Assembly: GCF_003788585.1 (NCBI RefSeq)
Contig: NZ_AYKG01000056.1
Location: 57,355 to 121,354 of the forward strand
DNA: 64,000 nt
Source of the DNA: Salinisphaera japonica YTM-1
GTDB taxonomy: Bacteria > Pseudomonadota > Gammaproteobacteria > Nevskiales > Salinisphaeraceae
Direction: 5' to 3'
The notes beneath the pieces are model-generated. The model was not told where the DNA came from, ran no database searches, and saw nothing but the letters and a program-made list of their open reading frames with translations. The position numbers were made by a program, and so were the translations under genes. The first letter of the stretch is position 1, and every line of letters starts with the position of its first letter. Shown piece after piece: positions 1-8,527 of this stretch.

Positions 1-484
1 CATCGAGTAGGCCATGGCGGACAAGAAAGCCGTGGGCGTCTTCAGCATCACGCTCAAACCAGGCGGCGGCGGAGCCCAGACGAAAGGTATACCCCCAGGC
101 ATCCATGTCACGACACATATCGGCCCGGGATATGCCCGCCAGGCGATCACAGGCCATGATCTGCCAATAGCAGACCGCATTCTCCTCGGCGTAGGTGCCG
201 CCGGCATCGGTATCCAGTACCGCGCGGCGTTTGCTACTCATACAGACATAGTGCCCGGCCTCGTGCAGAGCCGAATGCAGCGGTGTGTCAGAGCGCACGA
301 TCAACGTATCGCCCTTGAGCCCGGCCTCGGCGTCGCCCCAGAAACTGCCGGGAATCGGCTGATCCAGGCCGATCGGCTCGACCCGTAGCGAAAACTCGGC
401 CAGCAGTGCCTGCAGGCGATCGATACCGACGGCCGAGACCGACGTTACATCTTCGATACGGGGCTCGGCAGTGGTTTCGCTCAT
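1..484 (-). CDS. Partial zinc-peptidase-like hypothetical protein (3' end outside window)
   Basis: Read from ATG at 484 leftward, the frame stays open for 161 codons to the window edge, so the C-terminus is missing. The protein carries HEAGH at about residues 74-78, the zinc-binding HExxH form of gluzincin-type peptidases, in the context LHSALHEAGHYV. No signal peptide or membrane segment is visible, so a cytoplasmic protein is likely. An acidic stretch about 20 residues downstream (AEENAVCYW) could supply the third zinc ligand. The family is not recognised by name. Peptidase activity is inferred from the motif only. It diverges from the CoA-binding gene at 607. Confidence 0.7.
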   Translation of the reverse strand, partial: MSETTAEPRIEDVTSVSAVGIDRLQALLAEFSLRVEPIGLDQPIPGSFWGDAEAGLKGDTLIVRSDTPLHSALHEAGHYVCMSSKRRAVLDTDAGGTYAEENAVCYWQIMACDRLAGISRADMCRDMDAWGYTFRLGSAAAWFERDAEDAHGFLVRHGLLD

Positions 485-606
485 GATGTCGGGTGCCGGG
501 TGATCACACATGGCGCGCAGCATAGCTAAGCCCGGGTAGCGTTCAAAGCCCGGGCGATAAGAGGCTGCATGTTAAACTCAGTGCATTCTGCAGACTTGGA
601 ATTGTT

Positions 607-1020
607 ATGACGCTTGTTGATGATGACGCAACCATTCGCGATATTCTGGCGCAGGTTCGGCGGATCGCCGTGATCGGCCTGTCGCCTGACCCGGAGCGGC
701 CATCGCACGGCGTTGCCAAGGGCATGATCGAGGCCGGTTACGACATCATTCCGGTGAACCCGTTCGAGAGCAAGATTCTTGGGCGCAAGACGTTTGCCGA
801 CCTGAAATACGTCAGCGATGCCGTCAATATGGTGGCCGTGTTTCGTGAGCCCAAGCACGTTCCGGAAATCGTCGAGATGTGTATCGAGAAGAAAGTGCGC
901 AACCTGTGGCTTCAGGAGGGCGTCATTCATAACGAAGCTGCCAAATATGCTGCTGAGCACGGTATGCATGTGGTCATGGATCGTTGCATGTTCAAGGAAT
1001 ACAGCCGACTGCTGGGGTGA
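607..1020 (+). CDS. CoA-binding domain protein (YccU-like)
   Basis: A 137-aa single-domain protein of the CoA_binding_2 family, which adopts a Rossmann fold. The motif IAVIGLSPDPERPSHGVA near residues 20-37 is the nucleotide-binding start of the fold, and NLWLQEGV with DRCMFKEY near the C-terminus are typical family blocks. Length matches stand-alone members such as E. coli YccU. It probably binds CoA or acyl-CoA in the cytoplasm; the physiological role is unknown. It stands alone, divergent from the peptidase-like gene and 110 bp ahead of the ZapG-like gene. Confidence 0.9.
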   Translation: MTLVDDDATIRDILAQVRRIAVIGLSPDPERPSHGVAKGMIEAGYDIIPVNPFESKILGRKTFADLKYVSDAVNMVAVFREPKHVPEIVEMCIEKKVRNLWLQEGVIHNEAAKYAAEHGMHVVMDRCMFKEYSRLLG

Positions 1021-1130
1021 TTACTGCGATATGCCGGTGTTCTTGGGCTTGTTCCGCGGATTGGGTAGACTCGGTGCCCAGCCGAAACACACAGCGGCGC
1101 ATCTATCGCCGGTCTGCCTAGGAGAATGAT

Positions 1131-1580
1131 ATGACCCCGGTCATTTGGATCATCATCGCTGCCGTGAGCGCGGTCATCGCGCTACTGGCCGGTTATTTCA
1201 TCGGCAACAAGACGGGTGGCGGCGTCGATCGCTCCGATGAAATCGCCAAGCAGAAACAAGAAAACGACGACTTCCGCGGCGATGTGCGCGAGCATTTCCA
1301 ACAGACAGCCGCTATCATGTCGCGCATGGCTGAAGACTATCGCGACATGCACCAGCACATGTCACAAGGTGCAGAGCGCCTGGCCGACATGGATCGTGAA
1401 AAGCTGGCCGCCCCGTCCAACCCGCAGAGCTTGGGCAACACCGACGAGTCGAAAAAAGAACAAACCAGCCCGAGCCAGCTGGGTAGCGCCATGGATGCCA
1501 AGGTCAACGGCGGCAAGCCCAGCGAAACCCCGAGCCAGCAGCCCTCGGACGCCGCGGTAAAAAGCCAGCCGAAGAAATAA
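1131..1580 (+). CDS. YhcB/ZapG-like inner-membrane protein (DUF1043)
   Basis: A 149-aa protein with one N-terminal membrane helix (about residues 4-24), then a charged, Gln-rich, probably coiled-coil segment (about 35-90) and a disordered Ser/Pro/Gln tail. This is the layout of the DUF1043 family (E. coli YhcB, also called ZapG), which is tied to cell division and envelope growth. The AGGAGA ribosome site lies just upstream of ATG 1131. A strong terminator follows at 1605-1631, so this is the last gene of its transcript. The family call rests on layout and the N-terminal helix; the tail is too low-complexity to help. Confidence 0.8.
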   Translation: MTPVIWIIIAAVSAVIALLAGYFIGNKTGGGVDRSDEIAKQKQENDDFRGDVREHFQQTAAIMSRMAEDYRDMHQHMSQGAERLADMDREKLAAPSNPQSLGNTDESKKEQTSPSQLGSAMDAKVNGGKPSETPSQQPSDAAVKSQPKK

Positions 1581-1604
1581 CGCGCATCAAACCGCGTGAA
1601 TCGA

Positions 1605-1631
1605 AAAAGCCGGGCATGTCCCGGCTTTTTT
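1605..1631 (+). terminator. Rho-independent terminator after the ZapG-like gene
   Basis: AAAAAGCCGG pairs with CCGGCTTTTT around the loop GCATGT, and a T run ends the right arm. The A run on the left arm could let it work in both directions. Confidence 0.85.
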
Positions 1632-1639
1632 GTGCCTGT

Positions 1640-2012
1640 GTTCTTTCAAGGCTATCCACAGATTGCCTGGCTGGGCCGTTAGGCGCCGAGCCCAATTCTT
1701 TTTTTTTCCGCAGATTAATGCAGATGAACGTAGATGAAATAGAACGAAACGCTGCCAATTCTGGCCTGAGAGGCGTTGAAAACGCTTGACTGATTAGCAA
1801 CAAGCGCGGCTTAGATACCCGGCAAATCGCCTGAAAGAACGAAGCCGGAAAACACATCGCCATGAGAAAACGAGCAGGTCTCGACAGCTCAAAACATCGC
1901 ATCTCAGAAGGTTAGAGGGTCTGGGAAGCTATTATTTAGCCGTCAAATCGTCTGCCACGCCAAGCCCCCATCTGCGCAATCTGCGTCCATCTGCGGATAG
2001 CCTTCAAAGAAC
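1640..2012. repeat. Non-coding element bounded by 24-bp inverted repeats
   Basis: This 373-bp gap between genes starts with a 24-bp sequence (1640-1663) that recurs inverted at 1989-2012 with 22 of 24 positions equal; shared core GTTCTTT(C/G)AAGGCTATCC. Just inside each end are further inverted, related CAGAT-rich motifs: TCCGCAGATTAATGCAGATG on the left, and its counterpart near 1965-1998 on the right. The interior is less GC-rich than the flanks and has no credible gene. It resembles a dispersed non-autonomous repeat. No duplicated target site could be recognised. Confidence 0.6.
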
Positions 2013-2023
2013 GAGGCCCCGAA

Positions 2024-2449
2024 TCAGGAGGATGCGTTCAGGCGAGCCGCGGCGTGGCGCTGGATGGTTTCGACCATCGAATACAGCCCGTTGCGGCGGT
2101 TCATGGTGATGTGCTGCTCGAGGTTGAGATCGGCAAATACCTGTTGAATATCGGTATCGGCGATCTGGCGCGGTGTCTTGTCGGAATAGATCATCAACAA
2201 CACGCCGATCAACCCGCGCACGATATGCGCATCGGAGTCGCCGCGAAAATGCAGCTTGTTGTCGGCATCCTCGTCGTCAGCCACGAGCCAGACCTGGCTC
2301 ATACAACCGCGTACCAGGGTGGCCTCGTTGCGCTCGGCGTCATCCAGCGGCTCGAGTTTGCGGCCCAAGTCGATGATATAGCGATAGCGCTCTTCCCAGT
2401 CGGGCAGCAGTTCGAAGGTGGTCTTGAGCTTGTCGATGTTTTGATCCAT
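2024..2449 (-). CDS. sufE: Cysteine desulfuration protein SufE
   Basis: A 141-aa SufE-family sulfur acceptor that takes persulfide sulfur from a cysteine desulfurase for Fe-S cluster assembly. The acceptor cysteine is Cys49 in VRGCMSQVW, matching the GCQSQVW motif of E. coli SufE. The ATG at 2449 gives the normal family length; an upstream in-frame extension would add 68 low-quality residues. No suf or csd partner is adjacent: it sits alone, divergent from yidD. A CsdE-type member of the same family cannot be excluded. Confidence 0.9.
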   Translation of the reverse strand: MDQNIDKLKTTFELLPDWEERYRYIIDLGRKLEPLDDAERNEATLVRGCMSQVWLVADDEDADNKLHFRGDSDAHIVRGLIGVLLMIYSDKTPRQIADTDIQQVFADLNLEQHITMNRRNGLYSMVETIQRHAAARLNASS

Positions 2450-2550
2450 GACCGGCCTGCACTCGGATTTATGACTGAAGAAGTTGGGTCGATACGGCGC
2501 TGAGTCAAGCCGGTGAAGCGCTGGGCACGCAGCCGTTATAGACTGCGGCC

Positions 2551-2853
2551 ATGATGCGATCGAGCATAGGGCAGAGGCTGTACCGGTGGTTCCGTAAGGG
2601 CATGATCGCTGTGTTGCGCGCGCCGATCCTGTTCTATCGGCGCGTGATTTCACCGTTGCTGGGGCCGCGGTGTCGTTTTTATCCGACCTGCTCGGCGTAT
2701 GCCCTACAAGCGCTGTCGCGCCATGGCCCGGTCAAGGGTCTGGGCCTGGCTATCTGGCGAATCATGCGTTGCCACCCGCTGAATTCCGGCGGGCATGACC
2801 CGGTGCCGCCCAGGCGTTGTGGCCACCACCACGACGACGACTCGTGCGGATGA
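2551..2853 (+). CDS. yidD: Membrane protein insertion efficiency factor YidD
   Basis: A 100-aa member of the YidD (DUF37) family, which helps YidC-dependent membrane protein insertion. Seen are an N-terminal amphipathic segment and the conserved core [20 protein letters not shown], followed by cysteines near the C-terminus and a His/Asp-rich tail. Usually the gene lies between rnpA and yidC. Here it is an orphan between sufE and ileS, so it is unlinked from its functional partners. An alternative start at 2602 has a better-placed AAGG but would remove the first 17 residues. Confidence 0.9.
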   Translation: MMRSSIGQRLYRWFRKGMIAVLRAPILFYRRVISPLLGPRCRFYPTCSAYALQALSRHGPVKGLGLAIWRIMRCHPLNSGGHDPVPPRRCGHHHDDDSCG

Positions 2854-2949
2854 TGCATACGAGCCAGCGCAGGGTTTATAGTGCGCGGCTTGCATGATAG
2901 GGCGCCTGCCCGATCATCTTCACGCGATTCACGCCAGCCCAGGGACGCC

Positions 2950-5900
2950 ATGAGCGGTTTTTCCGAGCACAAAGCCTTGAACCTGCCGGCCATCGAGGCC
3001 GATGTCCGTGCCTGGTGGGACGAGGCCGGCGTGTTCGAGGCCTCGACCGCCGCCCGGGCCGACGGTCCGAATTTTGCTTTTTATGAAGGCCCGCCCACGG
3101 CCAACGGCCGCCCCGGCATTCATCATGTGCTTGGGCGTACGATCAAGGACGCCTTCTGTCGTTACAAGACGATGCAGGGCTATCGCGTGGATCGTAAGGC
3201 CGGCTGGGACACCCACGGCCTGCCGGTGGAGATCGAGGTCGAGAAAGAGCTGGGTCTGAAATCGCGCGAAGATATCGAGGCCTATGGCATCGCCGAATAC
3301 AACGCGGCCTGTCGCGATTCGGTGCTGCGCTACAAGCATCAATGGGATGAGCTCACCCGGCGTATCGGCTATTGGGTGGATCTCGACGCGCCCTATGTGA
3401 CGTTCTCCAACGAGTACATCGAATCGGTCTGGTGGCTGCTGGCCCAGCTCCATAAGCAGGGCCTGCTCTACAAGGGCCACAAGATCCATTGGTATTCGCC
3501 GGGCTCGGGCACCGTGCTGTCCTCGCACGAGGTCAGCCTGGGCTACAAGGAAGTCCAGGATCCGTCGATCACGGTCAAGTTTTTTGTCGAAGACGAGCCG
3601 GATGTCGCGATCCTGGCCTGGACCACCACGCCTTGGACGGTGCCCTCCAATGCCGGGCTGGCCGTGGCGCCGGATATTGATTATGTCCGGGCGGTCCATG
3701 AAGACACGACTTATATCCTGGCCGCCGACTGTGTCGCGGCGACCCTGGGTGAGGGGGCCGAGATCGTCTCGACCTTCAAGGGCTCGGAATTGATTGGCAC
3801 GCGCTATCGCCCGCCGTTCGATTTCATGCATGAGCTCGACGGCGCGGCCGATGCCTGGCGCGTCATCGCAGGTGATTTCATCTCCACCGAGGACGGCACG
3901 GGCATCGTGCACATGGCCCCGGCATTCGGCGGCGACGATTATCGCGTCTCGGTCGCAGCCGGCCTGCCGGTCTTCAACCCGGTCGAAAACGACGGGCATT
4001 TCCGAGCCGATTTTCCGCTCGTGGGCGGCCAGTGGTTCAAGGATGCCGACAAGACACTGGCGCGTGATCTCAAAGAGCGTGGCCAGCTCTTTGCGCAAGA
4101 CGTGACGGTTCATAACTACCCGCACGACTGGCGCAAGGGCACGCCGCTCATGAATTACCCGGTCGAGTCCTGGTTCGTGGCCACCCAGCAGAACAAGGAC
4201 CGGCTGGTCGCCTATAACGACCAGATCGACTGGCACCCGCCGCACGTCGGCACCGGGCGTTTTGGCGACTGGCTGGCCAACAACGTGGACTGGGCGCTCT
4301 CGCGCCATCGCTACTGGGGCACGCCGCTACCGATCTGGGTCAACGACGCCGACCCGGACGATATCGTGGTCATCGGCTCGATCGCCGAGCTGCGCGAGTA
4401 CGCCGGCGATCAAGTGGCCGGCGATGACACGCTGGATCTGCACAAGCCCCAGGTCGATGCCATCACCTGGCAGGCCGCCAACGGCGGCACCATGCGACGC
4501 GTGCCCGAGATCATCGACGTGTGGTTCGACTCGGGCGCCATGCCGTTTGCCCAGTGGCATTACCCGTTCGAGAACAAGGAACTGTTCGAGGCCAATTTCC
4601 CCGCGGATTTCATCTGCGAAGGCGTGGATCAGACCCGCGGCTGGTTCTATTCGCTGCATGCCATCGGCACGCTGATCAAAGACTCGCCGGCCTATAAGAA
4701 CGTGATCGTCAACGGCCTGCTGCTGGACGCGAACGGCGAGAAGATGTCCAAGTCCAAGGGCAACACCGTCGATCCGTTCGAGGCCCTGGACACCCACGGC
4801 GCGGACGTCATCCGCTGGTACATGCTGACCAGCTCCCAGCCCTGGGATAACACCAAGTATGCCGACCGGGCCCTGCGCGAAACCCGCACCAAGGTCTTCG
4901 GCACGCTGGAAAACGTCTATTCGTTCTTTGCCACCTACGCTAATATCGACGGCTTCACCGCCGATACGCCGGCACCCGCCGTCAATGAGCGCCCCGAGCT
5001 GGATCGCTGGATTCTCTCGCGCCTGCAGTCCACGGCCGCAGAAGCTGCTGCCGCGCTGGATGCTTACAACCCGACGCGGGCCACCCGCGCTGTCGAGCGC
5101 TTTATCGACGCGCTGTCCAACTGGTATATCCGGCGCTCGCGGGCACGTTTCTGGGCCGGGGCGCGCGCGGATGCCGGCGGGGATGCGAGCGCGGCCGAGG
5201 TCGCCGACAAGCGTGCGGCGTATCACACCACGCTGACCTGCCTGCGTGACGTAGCCGCCATGATGGCGCCCATCGCCCCATTTTTCGCCGACTGGCTCTA
5301 TGGCCAGGTCGTGGCCTCGAGCGGCGCGCGCGCCTCGGTGCACTTGGCTGACTTTCCGGTGGCCGATGACACGATCACCGACGCCGATCTGGAACGCCGT
5401 ATGGGCCTTGCCCGGGCGATCGTGGCCAATACGCTGGCTCTTCGTAACGAGGCCGGCATCAATGTGCGCCAGCCTGTGGCACGGATTCTGGTCGTCGAGG
5501 AACCGGGCGTGGCGCGGGCCGATGTCGAGGCGGTGGCGCCGATCGTGCGCGACGAAGTCAACGTCGATGCCATCGAGTTCGTGGCCGGCGAGGGCGATCT
5601 GGTCAAACGAAGCGTCAAGGCCAACTTCAAGACGCTGGGCAAACGTCTGGGCAAGCAGATGAAGCCGGCCGCCGCCGCGATCGCGGCCTTGGATGATGCC
5701 GCGATCGCCACCTTCATGCGCGACGGTGCGCTCACCGTGGACGTCGAGGGCACGCCGATAGCGCTCGACGGAAACGATCTGATCGTTTCGGCCGAAGGCG
5801 TCGAGGGGTGGCTCGTTGGTCGCGAGGATAGCGTCACGGTGGCACTTGATAGTACACTTGACGATTCGCTGATCCAGCGCGGGCTGGCACGCGAGGTCAT

Positions 5901-6135
5901 CAACCGTATTCAGAGGCTGCGCAAACAGGCCGAATTTCATGTGGCTGATCGTATCCAGGTGGTTTATGCCGCGGATACGACGCTGGCCCAGGCCATCGAC
6001 ACGCACGCCGAGCTGATTGCGCGAGAGACACTCGCACGCCATGTGTCCGTGAGTGCATCGCCGGCCGGCGATGTCGTGGCCGATTTCACAATCGGTGACG
6101 AAGCGCTGTCGCTAGCGCTCACGCGCGAGGCATAA
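2950..6135 (+). CDS. ileS: Isoleucyl-tRNA synthetase, type 2, with GXHH signature motif
   Basis: A 1061-aa class I synthetase that charges tRNA-Ile. Length and sequence (GPPTANGRPGIHH, AWTTTPWTVPSN in the editing domain, long C-terminal region) place it with type-2, eukaryote-like IleRS, not the roughly 940-aa type-1 enzyme of E. coli. KMSKS is at residues 598-602. The HXGH motif is replaced by G-I-H-H (56-59): the first and third positions are swapped. ATG 2950 has AGGGA five bases upstream. It is not in the usual ribF-ileS-lspA order. Whether a second ileS exists elsewhere cannot be seen. Type-2 enzymes are typically resistant to mupirocin. Confidence 0.95.
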   Translation: MSGFSEHKALNLPAIEADVRAWWDEAGVFEASTAARADGPNFAFYEGPPTANGRPGIHHVLGRTIKDAFCRYKTMQGYRVDRKAGWDTHGLPVEIEVEKELGLKSREDIEAYGIAEYNAACRDSVLRYKHQWDELTRRIGYWVDLDAPYVTFSNEYIESVWWLLAQLHKQGLLYKGHKIHWYSPGSGTVLSSHEVSLGYKEVQDPSITVKFFVEDEPDVAILAWTTTPWTVPSNAGLAVAPDIDYVRAVHEDTTYILAADCVAATLGEGAEIVSTFKGSELIGTRYRPPFDFMHELDGAADAWRVIAGDFISTEDGTGIVHMAPAFGGDDYRVSVAAGLPVFNPVENDGHFRADFPLVGGQWFKDADKTLARDLKERGQLFAQDVTVHNYPHDWRKGTPLMNYPVESWFVATQQNKDRLVAYNDQIDWHPPHVGTGRFGDWLANNVDWALSRHRYWGTPLPIWVNDADPDDIVVIGSIAELREYAGDQVAGDDTLDLHKPQVDAITWQAANGGTMRRVPEIIDVWFDSGAMPFAQWHYPFENKELFEANFPADFICEGVDQTRGWFYSLHAIGTLIKDSPAYKNVIVNGLLLDANGEKMSKSKGNTVDPFEALDTHGADVIRWYMLTSSQPWDNTKYADRALRETRTKVFGTLENVYSFFATYANIDGFTADTPAPAVNERPELDRWILSRLQSTAAEAAAALDAYNPTRATRAVERFIDALSNWYIRRSRARFWAGARADAGGDASAAEVADKRAAYHTTLTCLRDVAAMMAPIAPFFADWLYGQVVASSGARASVHLADFPVADDTITDADLERRMGLARAIVANTLALRNEAGINVRQPVARILVVEEPGVARADVEAVAPIVRDEVNVDAIEFVAGEGDLVKRSVKANFKTLGKRLGKQMKPAAAAIAALDDAAIATFMRDGALTVDVEGTPIALDGNDLIVSAEGVEGWLVGREDSVTVALDSTLDDSLIQRGLAREVINRIQRLRKQAEFHVADRIQVVYAADTTLAQAIDTHAELIARETLARHVSVSASPAGDVVADFTIGDEALSLALTREA

Positions 6136-6207
6136 GACAGGCGCCGGGCTCGGATACAGCACGGGTTTTTTTAAAAACGATTCGCATACGCGTAACGGTC
6201 TTCGATC

Positions 6208-6468
6208 ATGAAACAGGATATTCATCCCAACTATCGCCCCGTCGTCTTCAAGGACATGGGCAGCGACTTCGCCTTCCTGACGCGCTCGACCATCGAGTCC
6301 AAGGAAACGATCGAGTGGGAAGACGGCAACGAATACCCGCTGATCAAGCTGGAAGTGACCAGTGACACGCACCCGTTCTACACGGGCAAGCAGAACATCA
6401 TGGACACCACCGGCAAGGTCGAGCGCTTCAACCGTCGCTTCGGCATGATGCGCGGCGCCAAGAAATAA
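6208..6468 (+). CDS. rpmE2: Zinc-independent ribosomal protein bL31, type B
   Basis: An 86-aa bL31 of the C-minus (YkgM) type, starting [16 protein letters not shown]. It has no CxxC zinc pairs, so it can replace the zinc-binding L31 in the 50S subunit when zinc is scarce. In many bacteria the gene is controlled by Zur. No convincing Zur palindrome is present in the 70 bases upstream, so control here is open. It follows ileS by 72 bp and is followed by two hairpins. Confidence 0.95.
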   Translation: MKQDIHPNYRPVVFKDMGSDFAFLTRSTIESKETIEWEDGNEYPLIKLEVTSDTHPFYTGKQNIMDTTGKVERFNRRFGMMRGAKK

Positions 6469-6482
6469 GACTGCGGTGTCGG

Positions 6483-6506
6483 CGGCCGTGGGCATGCCCG
6501 CGGCCG
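6483..6506 (+). terminator. GC-rich hairpin after rpmE2
   Basis: A near-perfect palindrome, CGGCCGTGGGCATGCCCGCG plus CCG, lies 15 bases after the rpmE2 stop. No T run follows, so termination by itself is uncertain; it may act together with the hairpin at 6526-6559. Confidence 0.4.
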
Positions 6507-6525
6507 TTGGCCATGACCGTTTCGT

Positions 6526-6559
6526 AAAGCGCGCCGGTGAGCTATCGCCGGCGCGCTTT
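6526..6559. terminator. Bidirectional terminator-like hairpin
   Basis: AAAGCGCGCCGG pairs exactly with CCGGCGCGCTTT around a 10-base loop. It lies between the 3' ends of rpmE2 (plus strand) and the metR remnant (minus strand), as expected for a shared terminator of converging genes. Confidence 0.65.
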
Positions 6560-6566
6560 CGCGTGT

Positions 6567-6775
6567 CTAAAATTTGGCCTGTGGCTGTGTTTGTGCAAGA
6601 GCAACGAAGCCGGCCAGCGGCGGGTGGGTGATGTCGTCGCGGCGACAGCCGAGATGGATCTGCTTGGTAATGCCATGCATGCCCAGGCGACACGTAGCCA
6701 GCGCCAGGCGATCGCTGTATTCAAGCGCCAGCCAGCGCGGCAGAGCCGCCACACCTCGTCCAGCGCCGGCTCGCC
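6567..6775 (-). pseudogene. metR: 3' remnant of metR (LysR-type activator)
   Basis: On the minus strand a frame ending at TAG 6567-6569 encodes about 65 residues that look like the C-terminus of Met[18 protein letters not shown], then ITKQIHLGCRRDD and LAGFVALAQ. The LysR-type DNA-binding domain and most of the effector domain are absent. metR normally lies divergent to metE, its target. Here the truncated metR end abuts the truncated metE end at about 6770-6785. This shows that one deletion removed both 5' halves and the shared promoter. The fragment cannot make a working regulator. Confidence 0.75.
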
Positions 6776-6778
6776 GGG

Positions 6779-7789
6779 CTGACGGCCAGCGACTACGCGC
6801 GTCGCAGCGCTTATTCCGAGCGCGCCCGCCGGCAGCGTGACAAGCTGGCGTTGCCGTCGTTTCCAACCACCACGATCGGCTCGTTCCCGCAGACACAGGC
6901 CGTGCGCCGGGCCCGCGCCGGTTACAAGGCCGGTCGGCTGAGCGCGCCGGATTACGAGACGTTTCTGGCCGGCCAGATCGATGATGCGGTCGCGCTCCAG
7001 GCGGATATTGGTCTGGATACGCTCGTGCACGGCGAGTTCGAGCGTAACGATATGGTCGAGTATTTCGGCGAGCAACTGGCCGGCTATGCCTTCACCAAGC
7101 TGGGCTGGGTGCAGTCTTACGGCACGCGCCACGTCAAGCCGCCGATTATCTACGGCGATGTCTCACGCCCGGCGCCCACGACCGTCAAATGGTCAAGATA
7201 TGCCCAGTCGCGCACGAGTCGGCCCATGAAGGGCATGCTCACCGGCTCGGTCACCCTGGTGCAGTGGGTCTTTGTGCGCGACGACCAGCCCCGGGCCGAG
7301 ACCATGCGCCAAGTGGCGCTCGCGATTCGTGAAGGGTTGCCGCTGCGTCGCAGCGACCGGGCAGATTATCTGGCCGCGGCCACTGCCGCGTTTCGTCTGG
7401 CAACCGCGGGTGTGGCGGATACGACCCAGATTCATACCCATATGTGCTACTCGCAGTGCAACGACATCATCGAGGCGATCGCCGCGATGGACGCCGACTG
7501 TATTTCAATCGAGACAGCGCGCTCTCAGATGGCACTGCTCGATGCGTTCGCCGTGTTCGATTACCCCAATGAAATCGGGCCCGGGGTCTATGACATTCAC
7601 AGCCCGCGCGTGCCGGATGCCGCTGACATGGGCGCGCTGCTGAAAAAAGCCACCCAGGTTCTGGCCCCCGAAAAGCTCTGGGTCAACCCGGACTACGGCC
7701 TGAAAACCCGCGGCTGGGCCGAGGTCGAGCCGGCCTTGCGGCGTATGGTTGATGCCGCCCGGCAACTGCGCCAGGCGCACGCGCATTAA
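6779..7789 (+). pseudogene. metE: Truncated, internally deleted metE (B12-independent methionine synthase)
   Basis: From 6779 the frame reads [18 protein letters not shown] and then [14 protein letters not shown], the start of the C-terminal half of MetE. The N-terminal half is missing, and only a TTG (6851) could serve as start. Compared with E. coli MetE, about 22 residues around IIQIDEPALR are gone: LAIR runs directly into EGLPLRR near 7330. The zinc site is also damaged. His and Cys of THMCYSQ and Glu of IETARS remain, but the last cysteine (NPDCGLK in E. coli) is Tyr in NPDYGLK. Three independent lesions make function very unlikely. Methionine synthesis probably depends on MetH. Confidence 0.9.
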
Positions 7790-7795
7790 ACAGCG

Positions 7796-8527
7796 TCAGC
7801 CGTCGACCTGCTTGCTCTTGCGATGCCCTGCCTCGTTCTGGCCAAGCTGCCAGTAGCTGGATATATAGAGCCGGGCTCGCTCGACTTCGCGCTCGTCGCG
7901 TAAATGCGTGCGCAGCGCCTGCATGGCGCGGAACTCACAGGCCGCCCAGACCGACGGTCTGCCCGGTTGCCAGATCATCTCGCGCACGGCCTCGGCCAGC
8001 AGCTCAGCGCGCTCGCCGGGGCTTGGGTTGATCAACCAATCGATGGCAAGCCCGCGCGGGGCCGATAGCGCCTGGCGATCCCGTGTATCGATCACCTCGA
8101 TGATCGCCCGGCCGCTGGCTCCGGCAGGCAATGCCTCGATGTTGGCCCCGATAGCCGGCAGCGCTGTCATGTCCCCGGTCAAGAGAAACCAATCGGCGTC
8201 GTGATCCAGACGTTTGACAGGCCCCGGGCCGCTGGCCTCGATCGTGTCGCCGGGGCTCGTGTCCTCCGCCCAGCGAGCCGCCGGGCCGCCATGCGCATGG
8301 CGCACCACATCGACATCGATCGCCTCGGCGTGTTGCTGGCGCACGGTATAGGTGCGGAGCAAGGGGCGGCTGCTGCCCGGCTGGGCAAATCGCAGCTTGA
8401 TATACGCCGTTTCCTGATCCGGTGGGAAATCGGCCATGCCCGCGCCACCCAGTGTGAGGCGCCACATATTGGGTGTGACCAATCGTTTGGCCAGCACGGT
8501 GAATTGCCGTGGTGCCGGCCGGCTCAT
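7796..8527 (-). CDS. Siderophore-interacting protein (ferric-siderophore reductase, FAD/NAD(P)H type)
   Basis: A 243-aa cytoplasmic protein of the ViuB/YqjH family, which releases iron by reducing ferric siderophores. The N-terminal FAD-binding barrel shows LLRTYTVR, the FAD motif of the family, and VDVVRHAHGGPAARWAE. The C-terminal half carries the NAD(P)H-binding and SIP region, including WFLLTGDMTALPAIGA and SYWQLGQNEAGHR near the end. Start ATG 8527 gives normal length. No siderophore operon adjoins it, and no convincing Fur box was found upstream. Confidence 0.9.
   Translation of the reverse strand: MSRPAPRQFTVLAKRLVTPNMWRLTLGGAGMADFPPDQETAYIKLRFAQPGSSRPLLRTYTVRQQHAEAIDVDVVRHAHGGPAARWAEDTSPGDTIEASGPGPVKRLDHDADWFLLTGDMTALPAIGANIEALPAGASGRAIIEVIDTRDRQALSAPRGLAIDWLINPSPGERAELLAEAVREMIWQPGRPSVWAACEFRAMQALRTHLRDEREVERARLYISSYWQLGQNEAGHRKSKQVDG

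Noticed and set aside
14..388. Plus-strand ORF of 124 codons
   Set aside because: It is antisense to the HEAGH gene, whose minus-strand frame has a real motif and natural composition.
6136..6207. Zur box before the zinc-independent L31 gene
   Set aside because: Only CATAC-GCG-GTAAC-like sequence is present; the left arm does not fit GTTAT, so no site is claimed.
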